NCBI GenBank assembly: GCA_021826255.1
Contig: JAKBAZ010000029.1
Location: 1 to 10,684 of the forward strand
Direction: 5' to 3'
DNA: 10,684 nucleotides
From: Actinomycetes bacterium
GTDB lineage: Bacteria > Actinomycetota > Acidimicrobiia > Acidimicrobiales > RAAP-2
Both the position numbers and the translations under genes were made by a program. The notes below the pieces were generated by a model. The model worked only from the letters and a program-made list of their open reading frames with translations. It was not told where the DNA came from and ran no database searches. Within the stretch, counting starts at the first letter, position 1. Each line of letters starts with the position of its first letter. This document shows positions 1 through 7,230 of this stretch, piece by piece.

Positions 1-827
1 TCCACCGGAACACCCCCCGTCGACAAGGACGCGCGCACGGTGCGGCGCATGTCGAGTGGTCCGCGACGCCGACGGCGACGCCGTCTGGCCAATCGGGACG
101 CGAGCTTGCGACTGAGGGGTGCGAGAGCCCGTTCCAAGTCGGCCAGCTCGTCACGCGTGGCGTGCATCACGTCGACGTCCTCGGGCAGAGTTTCTCGAGT
201 CGAGTCGGCGACGGCCTCCGTGCCGCGGTCCTCCACGAGTCGCTCCACAATCTCTCGTTCCACGAGTTCCTCGAAGTGGGCTACTCGACGACGGGCCTCG
301 TCCTGGTTCAAGCGTTCGAGGAGTTCGTTCGTGGGATCGGCGACGAGAGAGAGGGAACCGAGACGTTCGGTCAGGTCGTCGAGGTCAAGGTGGCGAAGCG
401 TGCGGTAGCGGTAGTAGGCCCCACCGACGGGCCGTCCTCGTTCGAACCCGGCGTAGCGCTCAACCGCTCCGCGCGCCGCTTCGCGCAAGGCCGGCTCGTC
501 CTCACTCGCCAGAGCGTCGAAGAGGTCCTGGGCGAACTCCCGTTCACTCTGACGCGGTGGAGATCCCGCCGCGCCTTCGTTCGTCGCAACGTTCACGTCA
601 CCCTCGGGGGCGTGACGGGCGGAGAAGTAGACCTCGAATGCCGTGTCGAAGGCGTCGGAGTAGGTCGCATCCTTCACCAGGCTGGCGGCGAGAACACTCT
701 TAAAGGTCTCACGATCCTCGAGCGAAATGACCTCGGTGGCCCGAGCGGCGTCGACGTGCTCACTCACCGAAACGGGTAGTCCCACTCGGCGCAGTTCGGC
801 GATGAAGCGACTGAGTAGGTCGAACAC
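1..827 (-). CDS. CoxE-like VWA-domain protein, 3' part cut by window edge
   Basis: Reading the minus strand from a GTG at 827 gives an open frame of 275 residues that runs off the left edge. The GTG follows directly on the TGA of the upstream ATPase gene, so the two are probably translationally coupled. The visible part begins MFDLLSRFIAELRRVGLPVS, the typical opening of the CoxE-like family. It continues as a charged, mostly helical region and ends in an Arg-rich run followed by PLDMRRTVRASLSTGGVPV. In this family that segment comes just before the von Willebrand A domain with its metal-binding DxSxS motif, so the VWA domain should lie outside the window. VWA proteins of this kind work with MoxR ATPases as adaptors that deliver the ATPase to a target enzyme, for example in metal cofactor insertion into CO dehydrogenase-type enzymes. 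The target here is unknown. Confidence 0.85.
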   Translation of the reverse strand, partial: MFDLLSRFIAELRRVGLPVSVSEHVDAARATEVISLEDRETFKSVLAASLVKDATYSDAFDTAFEVYFSARHAPEGDVNVATNEGAAGSPPRQSEREFAQDLFDALASEDEPALREAARGAVERYAGFERGRPVGGAYYRYRTLRHLDLDDLTERLGSLSLVADPTNELLERLNQDEARRRVAHFEELVEREIVERLVEDRGTEAVADSTRETLPEDVDVMHATRDELADLERALAPLSRKLASRLARRRRRRRRGPLDMRRTVRASLSTGGVPV

Positions 828-1757
828 TCAGTCGCCTTGAAGGAGAGCCTCGTGCGCGGCGGCGATATCACTCTGAAACTTCAACAGGACGTGGAGAGTC
901 TCCGCCGCGACCTCGGGCCCGAGTTCGTCGTGTCCGAGAATGACGAGGGTGCGGGCCCAGTCGAGGGTCTCAGATACCGAGGGAGCCTTTCGCAAGTTCA
1001 TCTGGCGAAGGGAAAACACCATCTGAGCGATCTGAGTCGCGAGCTGGCCCGAAATACCCGGAACTCGAGTGAGGACGATCTCGCGCTCTCGCTCGGGGTC
1101 GGGGTAACCGACGTGAAGAAAGACGCAACGCCTCTTTAACGCTTCAGAGAGCTCTCGCGTGGCGTTCGACGTGAGAAAGACCATCGGAATCTGCCGGGCC
1201 TTCACCGTACCGAGTTCGGGAATGGAGACCTGATACTCGGAGAGAATTTCGAGGAGCAGAGCCTCGGTTTCGATCTCCACCCGGTCCACTTCGTCGATTA
1301 AGAGTACGACGGGATCAGGCGCGGTGATGGCCTCAAGGAGCGGGCGGGTGAGGAGGAAGTCGTCGGAGAAGATGTCCTCTTCGAGTTCACGCCAGGTCGT
1401 AGACTCCTCCTCGCGACGACCCGCTTGAATCCTCAGGAGTTGTTTGCGGTAGTTCCACTCGTAGAGGGCCTTTGACTCATCCAGGCCCTCGTAACACTGC
1501 AGTCGAATGAGTCGCGCCCCACTCGCTCGGGCCACTGCGTCGGCGAGCGCCGTCTTGCCCGTTCCGGCCGGCCCCTCCACGAGAATGGGTTTCGCCAATC
1601 GATCGGCGAGAAAGGTCACCGCCGTGATGTCACGGGAAGGTAGATAGTCCACGCCCGCCAAGAGGTGGGCCACCTCGTCGGGTGAACTAAAGCGGGGCGC
1701 GGGAACCTCAAGACCCAAGCGTTCGGCGAGAGCGTGACGGGGGTCGAGAGCACTCAT
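828..1757 (-). CDS. MoxR-family AAA+ ATPase
   Basis: A 309-residue AAA+ ATPase. Walker A is GPAGTGKT (residues 62-69), Walker B is VVLLIDEVDR (about 150-159), and a sensor-1-like Asn sits in FLTSNAT (about 194-200). The sequence after Walker A, RLQCYEGLDESKALYEWNY (about 85-103), is typical of the MoxR branch that is paired with CoxE-like VWA proteins. The ATG at 1757 overlaps the proA stop as ATGA. The frame stays open further upstream to 1943, but that extension lies inside proA and has no family character, so the shorter start is preferred. Its stop is followed immediately by the GTG of the VWA gene. The pair probably forms an ATP-driven chaperone acting on a client enzyme in the cytoplasm; no client gene is in the window. 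Family assignment is sure, the exact role is not. Confidence 0.92.
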   Translation of the reverse strand: MSALDPRHALAERLGLEVPAPRFSSPDEVAHLLAGVDYLPSRDITAVTFLADRLAKPILVEGPAGTGKTALADAVARASGARLIRLQCYEGLDESKALYEWNYRKQLLRIQAGRREEESTTWRELEEDIFSDDFLLTRPLLEAITAPDPVVLLIDEVDRVEIETEALLLEILSEYQVSIPELGTVKARQIPMVFLTSNATRELSEALKRRCVFLHVGYPDPEREREIVLTRVPGISGQLATQIAQMVFSLRQMNLRKAPSVSETLDWARTLVILGHDELGPEVAAETLHVLLKFQSDIAAAHEALLQGD

Positions 1758-2983
1758 CGGATCTGCCCCTCCCCTTCGATGACCCACTTGACGCAGGTCA
1801 ACTCGCGCACTCCCATGGGGCCGCGAGCGTGCAACTTCTGGGTGGAGATACCCACCTCGCCCCCGAGACCGAGTTCGCCCCCGTCCACGAATCGAGTCGA
1901 CGCATTGACGAGTACCGCGGCCGCGTCCACGCGACGAGTCCACTCTCTCGCGTGCTCGGGATCGGTCGTGACGATGGCCTCGGAGTGACCCGTGCCGTAG
2001 GTGGCGACGTGGTCTATGGCCTCGTCGATCGAGTCGACGACTCGAACGGCCATTATCAGGTCGAGAAACTCGCGAGCGTAGTCCTCTTCGCTCGCCGGCG
2101 TCACCGCCACAACCCGTCGGGTCTGCTCGTCGCCGCGTAACTCCACCTGGGGCATCGCCTCAACGAGCCGAGGCAGAAACTCGTCGGCCACCGCCTCGTG
2201 CACGATGAGGGTCTCGGCGGCGTTACAGACGCCGGGTCGAGAGGTCTTGGCGTTCACCACGATGGCGAGCGCCTGGTCGAGATCACAGGGTGAGTCGACG
2301 TAGACGTGGCAGTTCCCGTCGCCGTCGAGAACGTAGGGAACTCGGGCGGACTCGCGCATCGCCCGGATCAGGCTCGGGCCGCCTCGCGGAATTAAACAGT
2401 CAATGATTCCGGTGAGGCCCATGAACTCCGCCGCGGTCTCGTGACTGGTGTCCTCGACGAGGCTCACGGCGTCACGAGGAAGCCCCTCACTGGCGAGCGC
2501 CTCGCGAAAGAGGTTCGCGATGAAGCGGTTCGACTCGAGGGCGCTCGACGAACCGCGAAGAAACGCGCCGTTACCCGACTTAACGCAGAGCCCCGCGACG
2601 TCGGAGGTGACGTTCGGACGATTCTCGTAGACGACACCGACCACGCCGAGAGGAACTCTCACGCGTCGGGCCCGAAGACCGTTGGGTCGCACCCTCTCAT
2701 CCACTACCTCAAAGAGAGGGTCGCTCGCGTCGGCCAGTGTCCGAAGCGCCTCCACCATCGAGTCGATACGTGAGGGCGTGAGGGTCAGTCGGTCCCGTCC
2801 CGCCCCGGAGTCGTCGTAGCGCTCGAGCTCACGGTGGTTGACGTCGAGGAGGTCGTCTCGACGTGAGTCGAGGGCGTCAGCCACCCGTCGGAGCACCGCC
2901 GACCGACGCTCGTCACTGGCGTCGGCGAGTTCGCGTGACGCCGCTTTCACGGCGAGACCCTGGTGGCGCAGTGGGCTACTCAT
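1754..2983 (-). CDS. proA: Glutamate-5-semialdehyde dehydrogenase (gamma-glutamyl phosphate reductase)
   Basis: A 409-residue protein, close to the usual length of about 415. It reduces gamma-glutamyl phosphate to glutamate-5-semialdehyde with NADPH, the second step of proline synthesis from glutamate. Family signatures seen are PLGVVGVVYENRPNVTSD (about 111-128), the nucleophile region SRPGVCNAAETL with Cys253, and GISTQKLHARGPMG (about 378-391). The ATG at 2983 lies 22 bp after the proB stop and has GGAG very close upstream. Its TGA overlaps the ATG of the ATPase gene. ProA and ProB are consecutive enzymes and often associate, in keeping with the adjacent genes. All catalytic landmarks I can recognise are intact. 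Confidence 0.97.
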   Translation of the reverse strand: MSSPLRHQGLAVKAASRELADASDERRSAVLRRVADALDSRRDDLLDVNHRELERYDDSGAGRDRLTLTPSRIDSMVEALRTLADASDPLFEVVDERVRPNGLRARRVRVPLGVVGVVYENRPNVTSDVAGLCVKSGNGAFLRGSSSALESNRFIANLFREALASEGLPRDAVSLVEDTSHETAAEFMGLTGIIDCLIPRGGPSLIRAMRESARVPYVLDGDGNCHVYVDSPCDLDQALAIVVNAKTSRPGVCNAAETLIVHEAVADEFLPRLVEAMPQVELRGDEQTRRVVAVTPASEEDYAREFLDLIMAVRVVDSIDEAIDHVATYGTGHSEAIVTTDPEHAREWTRRVDAAAVLVNASTRFVDGGELGLGGEVGISTQKLHARGPMGVRELTCVKWVIEGEGQIR

Positions 2984-3005
2984 CGCTCCAGCGTACCGAG
3001 TGCGC

Positions 3006-4073
3006 TCAGCGGGCCCGCAGCAGCACCAGGTCGTCGCGGTGAACGACGACGTCGTCTCCGGTCAACACCTGCTCCGCGTCCACCCGCACGAGACCCTTCG
3101 CCACGAGTTCGCCGTGGGGACCGCGAATCTCGACGGCGTCTCCCGCTCGAAATTCGCCGGACGCGCCCTCGACCCCCACGCGGAGCAAACTGCGCCCGTG
3201 GTGCTCAATGGCCTGCAGCGCCCCCTGGTTAATCCGCAGTTGTCCCCGCGACGACACGGCGAAGGCGATCCAGGCTCGGCGAGCACTGAGTCTCTCCGAC
3301 CGGGGATGAAAGAGCGTACCGACGCCCGCCTCTCCCGACAGGGCCCTCGTGAGAGGGTGGACCTCCCTCGCGGGAGCAATAATCGTCGCGACACCGGACC
3401 ACGTCGCCATGCGCGCGGCGGCCAACTTCGACGACATTCCCCCACTGCCCACTCCGGAGCTCGACGATCCGGCCAACGCCTGTAGACCCTCGTCGACCTC
3501 GGTGACCTCCTCGATGAGCGTGACGTGGGGGTCTCGACGGGGATCTCCCGTGAGTAGTCCCGGTGTGTCAGTCAAAAGAACGAGAAACTCCGCCTTCACC
3601 GCGTTGGCGACGAGAGCCGCGAGTCGGTCGTTGTCGCCGAAACGAATTTCCTCGTCGGCGACGGCGTCGTTCTCGTTGACGATGGGCACGACGTCGAGAT
3701 CCTCGAGCGCTTCGAGAGTCGAACGGGCGTGCAAGTACTGAGCTCGATCGGCGAAGTCGAGGGGAGAAACGAGAACCTGACCCACCGTCACGCCCTCCGT
3801 CGCGAAAGCTTGGCGCCAGGCGTCCATCAACAGGGGCTGGCCCACCGCCGACACGGCCTGGAGCACTCGGGCGTCACTCGGACGAGGACGCCCCGTACCC
3901 ACCTCGGCCCACCCAGCGGTAATCGCTCCCGAGGTCACTAGAACGACGCGATCACCTGCGCGGCGCCGTTGCGCGACGTCGCGAGCTATCGAGTTCAAGA
4001 CGTCGCCATCCACCCCTCCACGAGAGTCGGTCACGGAACTGGTTCCGACTTTGACGACGAGACGGCGACTCAC
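3006..4073 (-). CDS. proB: Glutamate 5-kinase
   Basis: A 355-residue protein starting at a GTG (4073-4071) that overlaps the obgE TGA as GTGA. It phosphorylates glutamate with ATP to gamma-glutamyl phosphate, the first and normally proline-inhibited step of proline synthesis. The amino acid kinase domain shows KVGT (8-11), VTSGAITAG (46-54), NENDAV (133-138), FGDNDRLAALVA (145-156), LLTDTPGLLTGDP (167-178) and GSGGMSSKLAAA (209-220). A C-terminal PUA domain follows from about residue 275 (SRGQLRINQGALQAIE). The length matches the long, PUA-containing form (about 360-370). The frame is open upstream to 4205, but those 44 Arg-rich residues are antisense to nothing conserved and lie inside obgE, while SRRLVVKVGTSSVT right after the GTG is the normal start of the family. 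Confidence 0.96.
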   Translation of the reverse strand: MSRRLVVKVGTSSVTDSRGGVDGDVLNSIARDVAQRRRAGDRVVLVTSGAITAGWAEVGTGRPRPSDARVLQAVSAVGQPLLMDAWRQAFATEGVTVGQVLVSPLDFADRAQYLHARSTLEALEDLDVVPIVNENDAVADEEIRFGDNDRLAALVANAVKAEFLVLLTDTPGLLTGDPRRDPHVTLIEEVTEVDEGLQALAGSSSSGVGSGGMSSKLAAARMATWSGVATIIAPAREVHPLTRALSGEAGVGTLFHPRSERLSARRAWIAFAVSSRGQLRINQGALQAIEHHGRSLLRVGVEGASGEFRAGDAVEIRGPHGELVAKGLVRVDAEQVLTGDDVVVHRDDLVLLRAR

Positions 4074-5449
4074 GATTCGTCGTCGGGACGACTCTCGTCC
4101 TCGGGCCAGGCGCCTTCGCGAGCCCGCCTCGCTCGGCGTTCCCGACGCGTGGTGCGGTGGTGGTCGCCCCGGTCGAGACCGGCGCCCACCTCGTCTCGCC
4201 ACCACTCGAATGAGACGGGGCCGATCTCGACGACGTCGCCGTCGCGAGCCCCAGCGCGTAGCAAGAGTCGATCAATACCGAGTTCGCGCAGGCGCTCGAC
4301 CGCCTCGGCGAGGGCGCCGTCATCGGTGAGGTCTTGAAAGCGCACGGCGCGCTCGGCGCGACGTCCGTGGATTCGCCAGGTTCCCTCTCCGGTCCGCTCG
4401 GCAGCGATCTCTTGAGAAACGGGACGGTGAACGACGATCCGCCCCCGATCGGCCACCTCCTCTTTCGTTCGAACCTCCACCACTCGCTCAGCCAAGCGGG
4501 CGGCGAGGTGGTCCACCCCTCCCCCGGTCGCCGCGGAAATGACAAGGCCGTCGTAGTCGACGTCGGCGACGTCACCCTTCGAGCCCACCACGACCCGGGG
4601 ACGTTCGAGCAAATCAGGTTGATAGCGGCCCAGTTCGTCGAGCAACGTCGCTAATTGCTCCTCGGGTTCACGGGGACGAGAGGGCGAGAGGTCGAGCAGC
4701 ACGCACAACACTCGAGCCCGCTCCACGTGTCGTAAGAAGGAGTGTCCGAGACCCTTCCCATCCGCCGCCCCCTCGATGAGGCCGGGAATATCGGCCATGA
4801 CGAACTCGGTTCCTTCGGTGGGTTTGCCCGCTCGGTAGCCGACTCGGACAACGCCGAGGTGAGGCACGAGGGTAGTAAAGGGGTAGTCGGCGACCTTGGG
4901 CTTCGCCGCCGACAAAGTCGAAATGAGGGTCGACTTACCGACGTTCGGAAATCCGATGAGTGCGACGTCAGCTTGAAGTTTTAACTCGAGGTTGAACCAC
5001 AACTCCTCCCCGAACTCGCCCTGCTCGGCGAAGGCCGGGGCCCGGCGCTTGTTCGAGAGGAATCGCGCGTTACCCATCCCCCCCTCACCCCCCTCGGCGG
5101 CCCTCCAACGGTCCCCGGGTTCGGACAGGTCGATGACCATCTCGCCATCCAGTGTGTGCACGGTCGTTCCGACCGGTACCGCGACCTCGAGGTCTTTTCC
5201 TCGAGATCCGTGCTGACGCTTCGATGTACCGTTCGCGCCGTCGCCGGCTCGCCGGAACGGATGCTCCGCGAATCCGAGCAAGGAAGCCATGTTGTGGTCG
5301 GCAACTAACCAGACGTCGCCTCCTCGGCCCCCGTCGCCCCCGTCGGGTCCACCCTTCGAGACGTGAGCCTCTCGACGAAACGACACGCAACCCGCTCCCC
5401 CATTGCCCGCCTTGGCGTGAAGTTGGGCGGAGTCGACGAATCCGGACAT
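4070..5449 (-). CDS. obgE: Obg-family GTPase
   Basis: A 459-residue Obg GTPase, which acts in large ribosomal subunit assembly and stress control. The order is: Gly-rich Obg domain (1 to about 157, FVDSAQLHAKAGNGGAGCVS, KGGPDGGDGGRGG); G domain with G1 GFPNVGKS (166-173), G2 FTT (191-193), G3 DIPGLIEGA (220-228) and G5 SAATGG (305-310); then an OCT-type C-terminal domain (about 339-418) ending in a basic tail to 459. The G4 motif reads SKGD (290-293) rather than the usual NKxD, a mild oddity. The long form with an OCT domain is typical of actinobacteria. No ribosome binding site is visible before the ATG; a -10-like TAGACT 7 bp upstream fits a leaderless message. In many actinobacteria rplU and rpmA precede this gene; here they do not. 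The stop overlaps the proB start. Confidence 0.97.
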   Translation of the reverse strand: MSGFVDSAQLHAKAGNGGAGCVSFRREAHVSKGGPDGGDGGRGGDVWLVADHNMASLLGFAEHPFRRAGDGANGTSKRQHGSRGKDLEVAVPVGTTVHTLDGEMVIDLSEPGDRWRAAEGGEGGMGNARFLSNKRRAPAFAEQGEFGEELWFNLELKLQADVALIGFPNVGKSTLISTLSAAKPKVADYPFTTLVPHLGVVRVGYRAGKPTEGTEFVMADIPGLIEGAADGKGLGHSFLRHVERARVLCVLLDLSPSRPREPEEQLATLLDELGRYQPDLLERPRVVVGSKGDVADVDYDGLVISAATGGGVDHLAARLAERVVEVRTKEEVADRGRIVVHRPVSQEIAAERTGEGTWRIHGRRAERAVRFQDLTDDGALAEAVERLRELGIDRLLLRAGARDGDVVEIGPVSFEWWRDEVGAGLDRGDHHRTTRRERRARRAREGAWPEDESRPDDES

Positions 5450-5490
5450 GTCGTTAAGTCTACGAAGGTGAGTCGTGACCTGAAGAGTGG
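5450..5490 (-). promoter_or_regulatory. Candidate leaderless promoter of the obgE operon
   Basis: On the minus strand TAGACT (5462-5457) fits the actinobacterial -10 pattern TANNNT and ends 7 bp before the obgE ATG. That spacing would put the transcript start at or next to the A of ATG. The lack of any Shine-Dalgarno sequence before this start agrees with a leaderless message, which is common in actinobacteria. No convincing -35 element is seen at 16-18 bp. This is inferred from spacing and motif only. Confidence 0.35.
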
Positions 5491-5837
5491 CCCGGCACTT
5501 CGTCGCCTACCTCTCACCCAAAATAGGTGGGACGGGTCAAGGTGTTGGGGGATCTGAGGGCAGGTCTCTGGGGCGTCGCTCCTTCATTGCAGTCCCCTTC
5601 GCACCACTGAGAAGCATCGGGAGTCGAGTTTCCCGAGAATCAGTTGGCGGGGATCAGGCCACTTCCTGCTGGTGGCTGTAATGGAGACATTCTTTCATCA
5701 ACCCTTGAGTCGGCGTGTCCCGTTTCTTCCTTCTCAGGGGGCCTCACGTTGAGAAGAGATTCGGTCGTCTGGACGTCAATTCACTCAGCCGCGGACAGGT
5801 GGAATGAAAATGGCCCTTCGACAAAACCGCTGCGGGA
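5450..5837. other. Gene-free stretch between accessory region and obgE
   Basis: I see no supported gene in these 388 bp. Two short plus-strand frames (5487-5681 and 5644-5889) show no family features, and the second runs antisense into the 3' end of the gene at 5838-6446. No tRNA, insertion-sequence end or clear terminator was recognised. The obgE promoter probably lies at its left end. A decayed gene or element remnant is possible but cannot be shown by eye. Confidence 0.5.
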
Positions 5838-6446
5838 CTACCCCTTTCGGGGGGGTACCGTCATGACCGAATACGTCTCCCCCTGTTGAATCAGCCTCCA
5901 ACGGTGTAAGAGCAGGGGTTCGATGTCGTCAATCAGCGTGAGTTTGAGGCGACCACTGGTCCAATGAGTCGCGTGAATGGAGACTCGCGTCTCCTCGCGG
6001 GCATCGTCAATCTGGAGGGAACCGCTCCAGTCGGCGTCATCACCCGTTCCTTGAATCATGACCTTCACTGGCCCGTGTTCAATTTCGACCCCGTGAAACG
6101 CCAAGTCGAGTGTGGAATACACCTCCTCTGGGACGGCGCTCGAGTCCTTCCACACGAGCCTGGTATCCCAAACGGTCTCTACGGCCCACCTACGAACGGA
6201 GACAACTGACGCCCGCGGAGCATCAGAGAGATCAACATCACCGTAGTGAATCTCAATTCCGACAAGAGCCTCCGGCGACATCGGGCTATCAAAAGTGATC
6301 CTTTCGATCCTTGGAGGAAACGTTGTCGGCGCATCCAGTCCATAGATCTTCATGTCGGATTGTCGAATGGCGTCTGCGGCCTCGAGCCAGAGGCCCCCAA
6401 ACGAGGGAAGATCAAATAGTCCCCCTGCCCTCGTTTTCATTTTCAT
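5838..6446 (-). CDS. Unknown 202-aa protein; donor-type copy of 5' module A
   Basis: I do not recognise a family. The protein has no signal peptide and no membrane segment, and looks soluble with alternating beta-like stretches (EIHYGDVDL, VKVMIQGTG, GRLKLTLIDD). Translation from ATG 6446 is backed by AAAGGAA (6457-6451), 4 bp before the start; a second in-frame ATG follows two codons later. Residues 1-90 are almost the same as residues 1-90 of the gene at 8790-9662: the DNA differs at 12 of 270 positions by my count. After that point the two proteins are unrelated. Residues 91-202 occur only here. The simplest reading is that this is the intact form of a small cytoplasmic protein whose 5' end was copied or recombined onto a carrier gene. 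It has no downstream small membrane gene, unlike the carrier genes. Function unknown. Confidence 0.75.
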   Translation of the reverse strand: MKMKTRAGGLFDLPSFGGLWLEAADAIRQSDMKIYGLDAPTTFPPRIERITFDSPMSPEALVGIEIHYGDVDLSDAPRASVVSVRRWAVETVWDTRLVWKDSSAVPEEVYSTLDLAFHGVEIEHGPVKVMIQGTGDDADWSGSLQIDDAREETRVSIHATHWTSGRLKLTLIDDIEPLLLHRWRLIQQGETYSVMTVPPRKG

Positions 6447-6629
6447 GCGCTTCCTTTATCAGTTCTGACTTGCCGGACAGTCATGGGAGCGAATTCGGAG
6501 GGTAGTGCGCGCGAATTACGATTTCCCTCTTCATCGCGCGCTCACACACCCCGGGTCGGTACCTAGGCGTACATACAATTGCCCCTTCCTCTCACGAGGT
6601 AGAGCCTCCAAGATTCACGGCGCTCTTCA
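6177..6629. repeat. Module A repeat, copy 1 (promoter region plus first 90 codons)
   Basis: A 453-bp direct repeat of 9393-9845, aligned without net gaps. The coding part (6177-6446) differs at 12 of 270 positions (about 96% identity). The upstream noncoding part (6447-6629) differs at about 35 of 183 (about 81%). Similarity stops abruptly at both ends. The left end (6177) is exactly the point where the gene at 8790-9662 switches to carrier sequence. Confidence 0.9.
6447..6629 (-). promoter_or_regulatory. Conserved upstream region of module A, copy 1
   Basis: This noncoding stretch recurs at 9663-9845. The block nearest the gene (6460-6506) keeps 44 of 47 bases, then about 45 bp have diverged by about a third, then a further block including ACCCGGGG and CCTAGGTAC is again conserved. 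The minus-strand TACCCT (6504-6499) fits a TANNNT -10 box in both copies. No clear -35 is seen. The region very likely holds the promoter and possibly an operator, but the exact sites are a guess. Confidence 0.4.
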
Positions 6630-6699
6630 AGGAATTCGACCCAACTGTGCCCCACAACTCTCATCCGATGTGACCCCGCAGCGGCTGCACGCGGAACAT

Positions 6700-7230
6700 T
6701 TAGAAGGACTCCATCTCCTTTAGCAGCCACTTTCGCGATTCCCTACTTACAAGTCTGTACACGACCAGGGATAACCCACCAACTCCGAGGTAATACACGA
6801 TGCCCGCTCCTTGAGAAACGTTATGACCTGTCGAGACAACGAGTGCAACAGTCGACAAGATGGCAGCGCACCAACCCATCGCGATACCCGCTAACACCGT
6901 TTGCACCCGGTCCACGGTGCTGGACTTGGCTCTTCGCCCATTACCGGCCAGGGAAAGTGGAGGTTCAAAGTACGCGTACAACGTGAGAAGGACGAGGAGC
7001 GTGTCCGCGGCAATCACAGTAATCGCCCTTCCCAGTGAGGAGGAAGTCGACGCTGAGAACGATGATGCCGACAAAATCATCACCATGATCCCGCCTCCAC
7101 GAACGAGGTGTTCAGCACCCATCCGCGCGCGCCGAAGTCTCTGTGAAGTACCTGCGTCACTCAATGAGAGTTGCTCGGAGAGCAACTCGTAGTGAATTCT
7201 GCGTGCCGCAAAGCCATCCACTGACATCAT
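6700..7230 (-). CDS. Small four-helix membrane protein, candidate partner of the carrier gene upstream
   Basis: A 176-residue protein with a charged cytoplasmic-looking N-terminus of about 45 residues. Four hydrophobic segments follow at about 46-62, 68-88, 112-132 and 143-161, and the protein ends in a short basic tail. No family was recognised. The first ATG (7230) follows directly on the TAG of the carrier gene at 7231-8190, with GGAG (in GGAGAATAG) upstream, and a second ATG comes next. Tight coupling of this kind means the two products are made together. If the carrier protein is a membrane-active toxin, a co-translated membrane protein would suit an immunity role. An exporter accessory or an unrelated membrane protein remain possible. 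No similarity is apparent to the other small membrane proteins in the window. Confidence 0.72.
   Translation of the reverse strand: MMSVDGFAARRIHYELLSEQLSLSDAGTSQRLRRARMGAEHLVRGGGIMVMILSASSFSASTSSSLGRAITVIAADTLLVLLTLYAYFEPPLSLAGNGRRAKSSTVDRVQTVLAGIAMGWCAAILSTVALVVSTGHNVSQGAGIVYYLGVGGLSLVVYRLVSRESRKWLLKEMESF

Noticed and set aside
371..589. Minus-strand frame of 72 residues
   Set aside because: Lies in another frame inside the CoxE-like gene and has no features of its own.
162..779. Long plus-strand frame of 205 residues
   Set aside because: It is the exact codon-for-codon antisense of the CoxE-like gene, which shows real family sequence on the minus strand.
1758..1943. Longer N-terminus for the MoxR ATPase
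   Set aside because: It lies within proA; the ATG at 1757 in an ATGA overlap gives the normal family start.
4074..4205. Longer N-terminus for ProB
   Set aside because: 44 Arg-rich residues inside obgE; the GTG at 4073 in a GTGA overlap starts just before the conserved KVGT motif.
3952..4575. Minus-strand frame of 207 residues and several plus-strand frames over proB, proA and obgE
   Set aside because: Out-of-frame shadows of conserved genes, typical for GC-rich DNA.
5831..5859. Hairpin CCCC-GAAA-GGGG over the stop of the gene at 5838-6446, then CCGCAGCGG and TTTT, as a terminator
   Set aside because: The stems are very short, the first lies within the coding sequence and the T run is only four; not enough to call.
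5644..5889. Plus-strand frame of 81 residues in and beyond the gene-free stretch
   Set aside because: No family features, no convincing ribosome binding site, and antisense overlap with the 3' end of the gene at 5838-6446.
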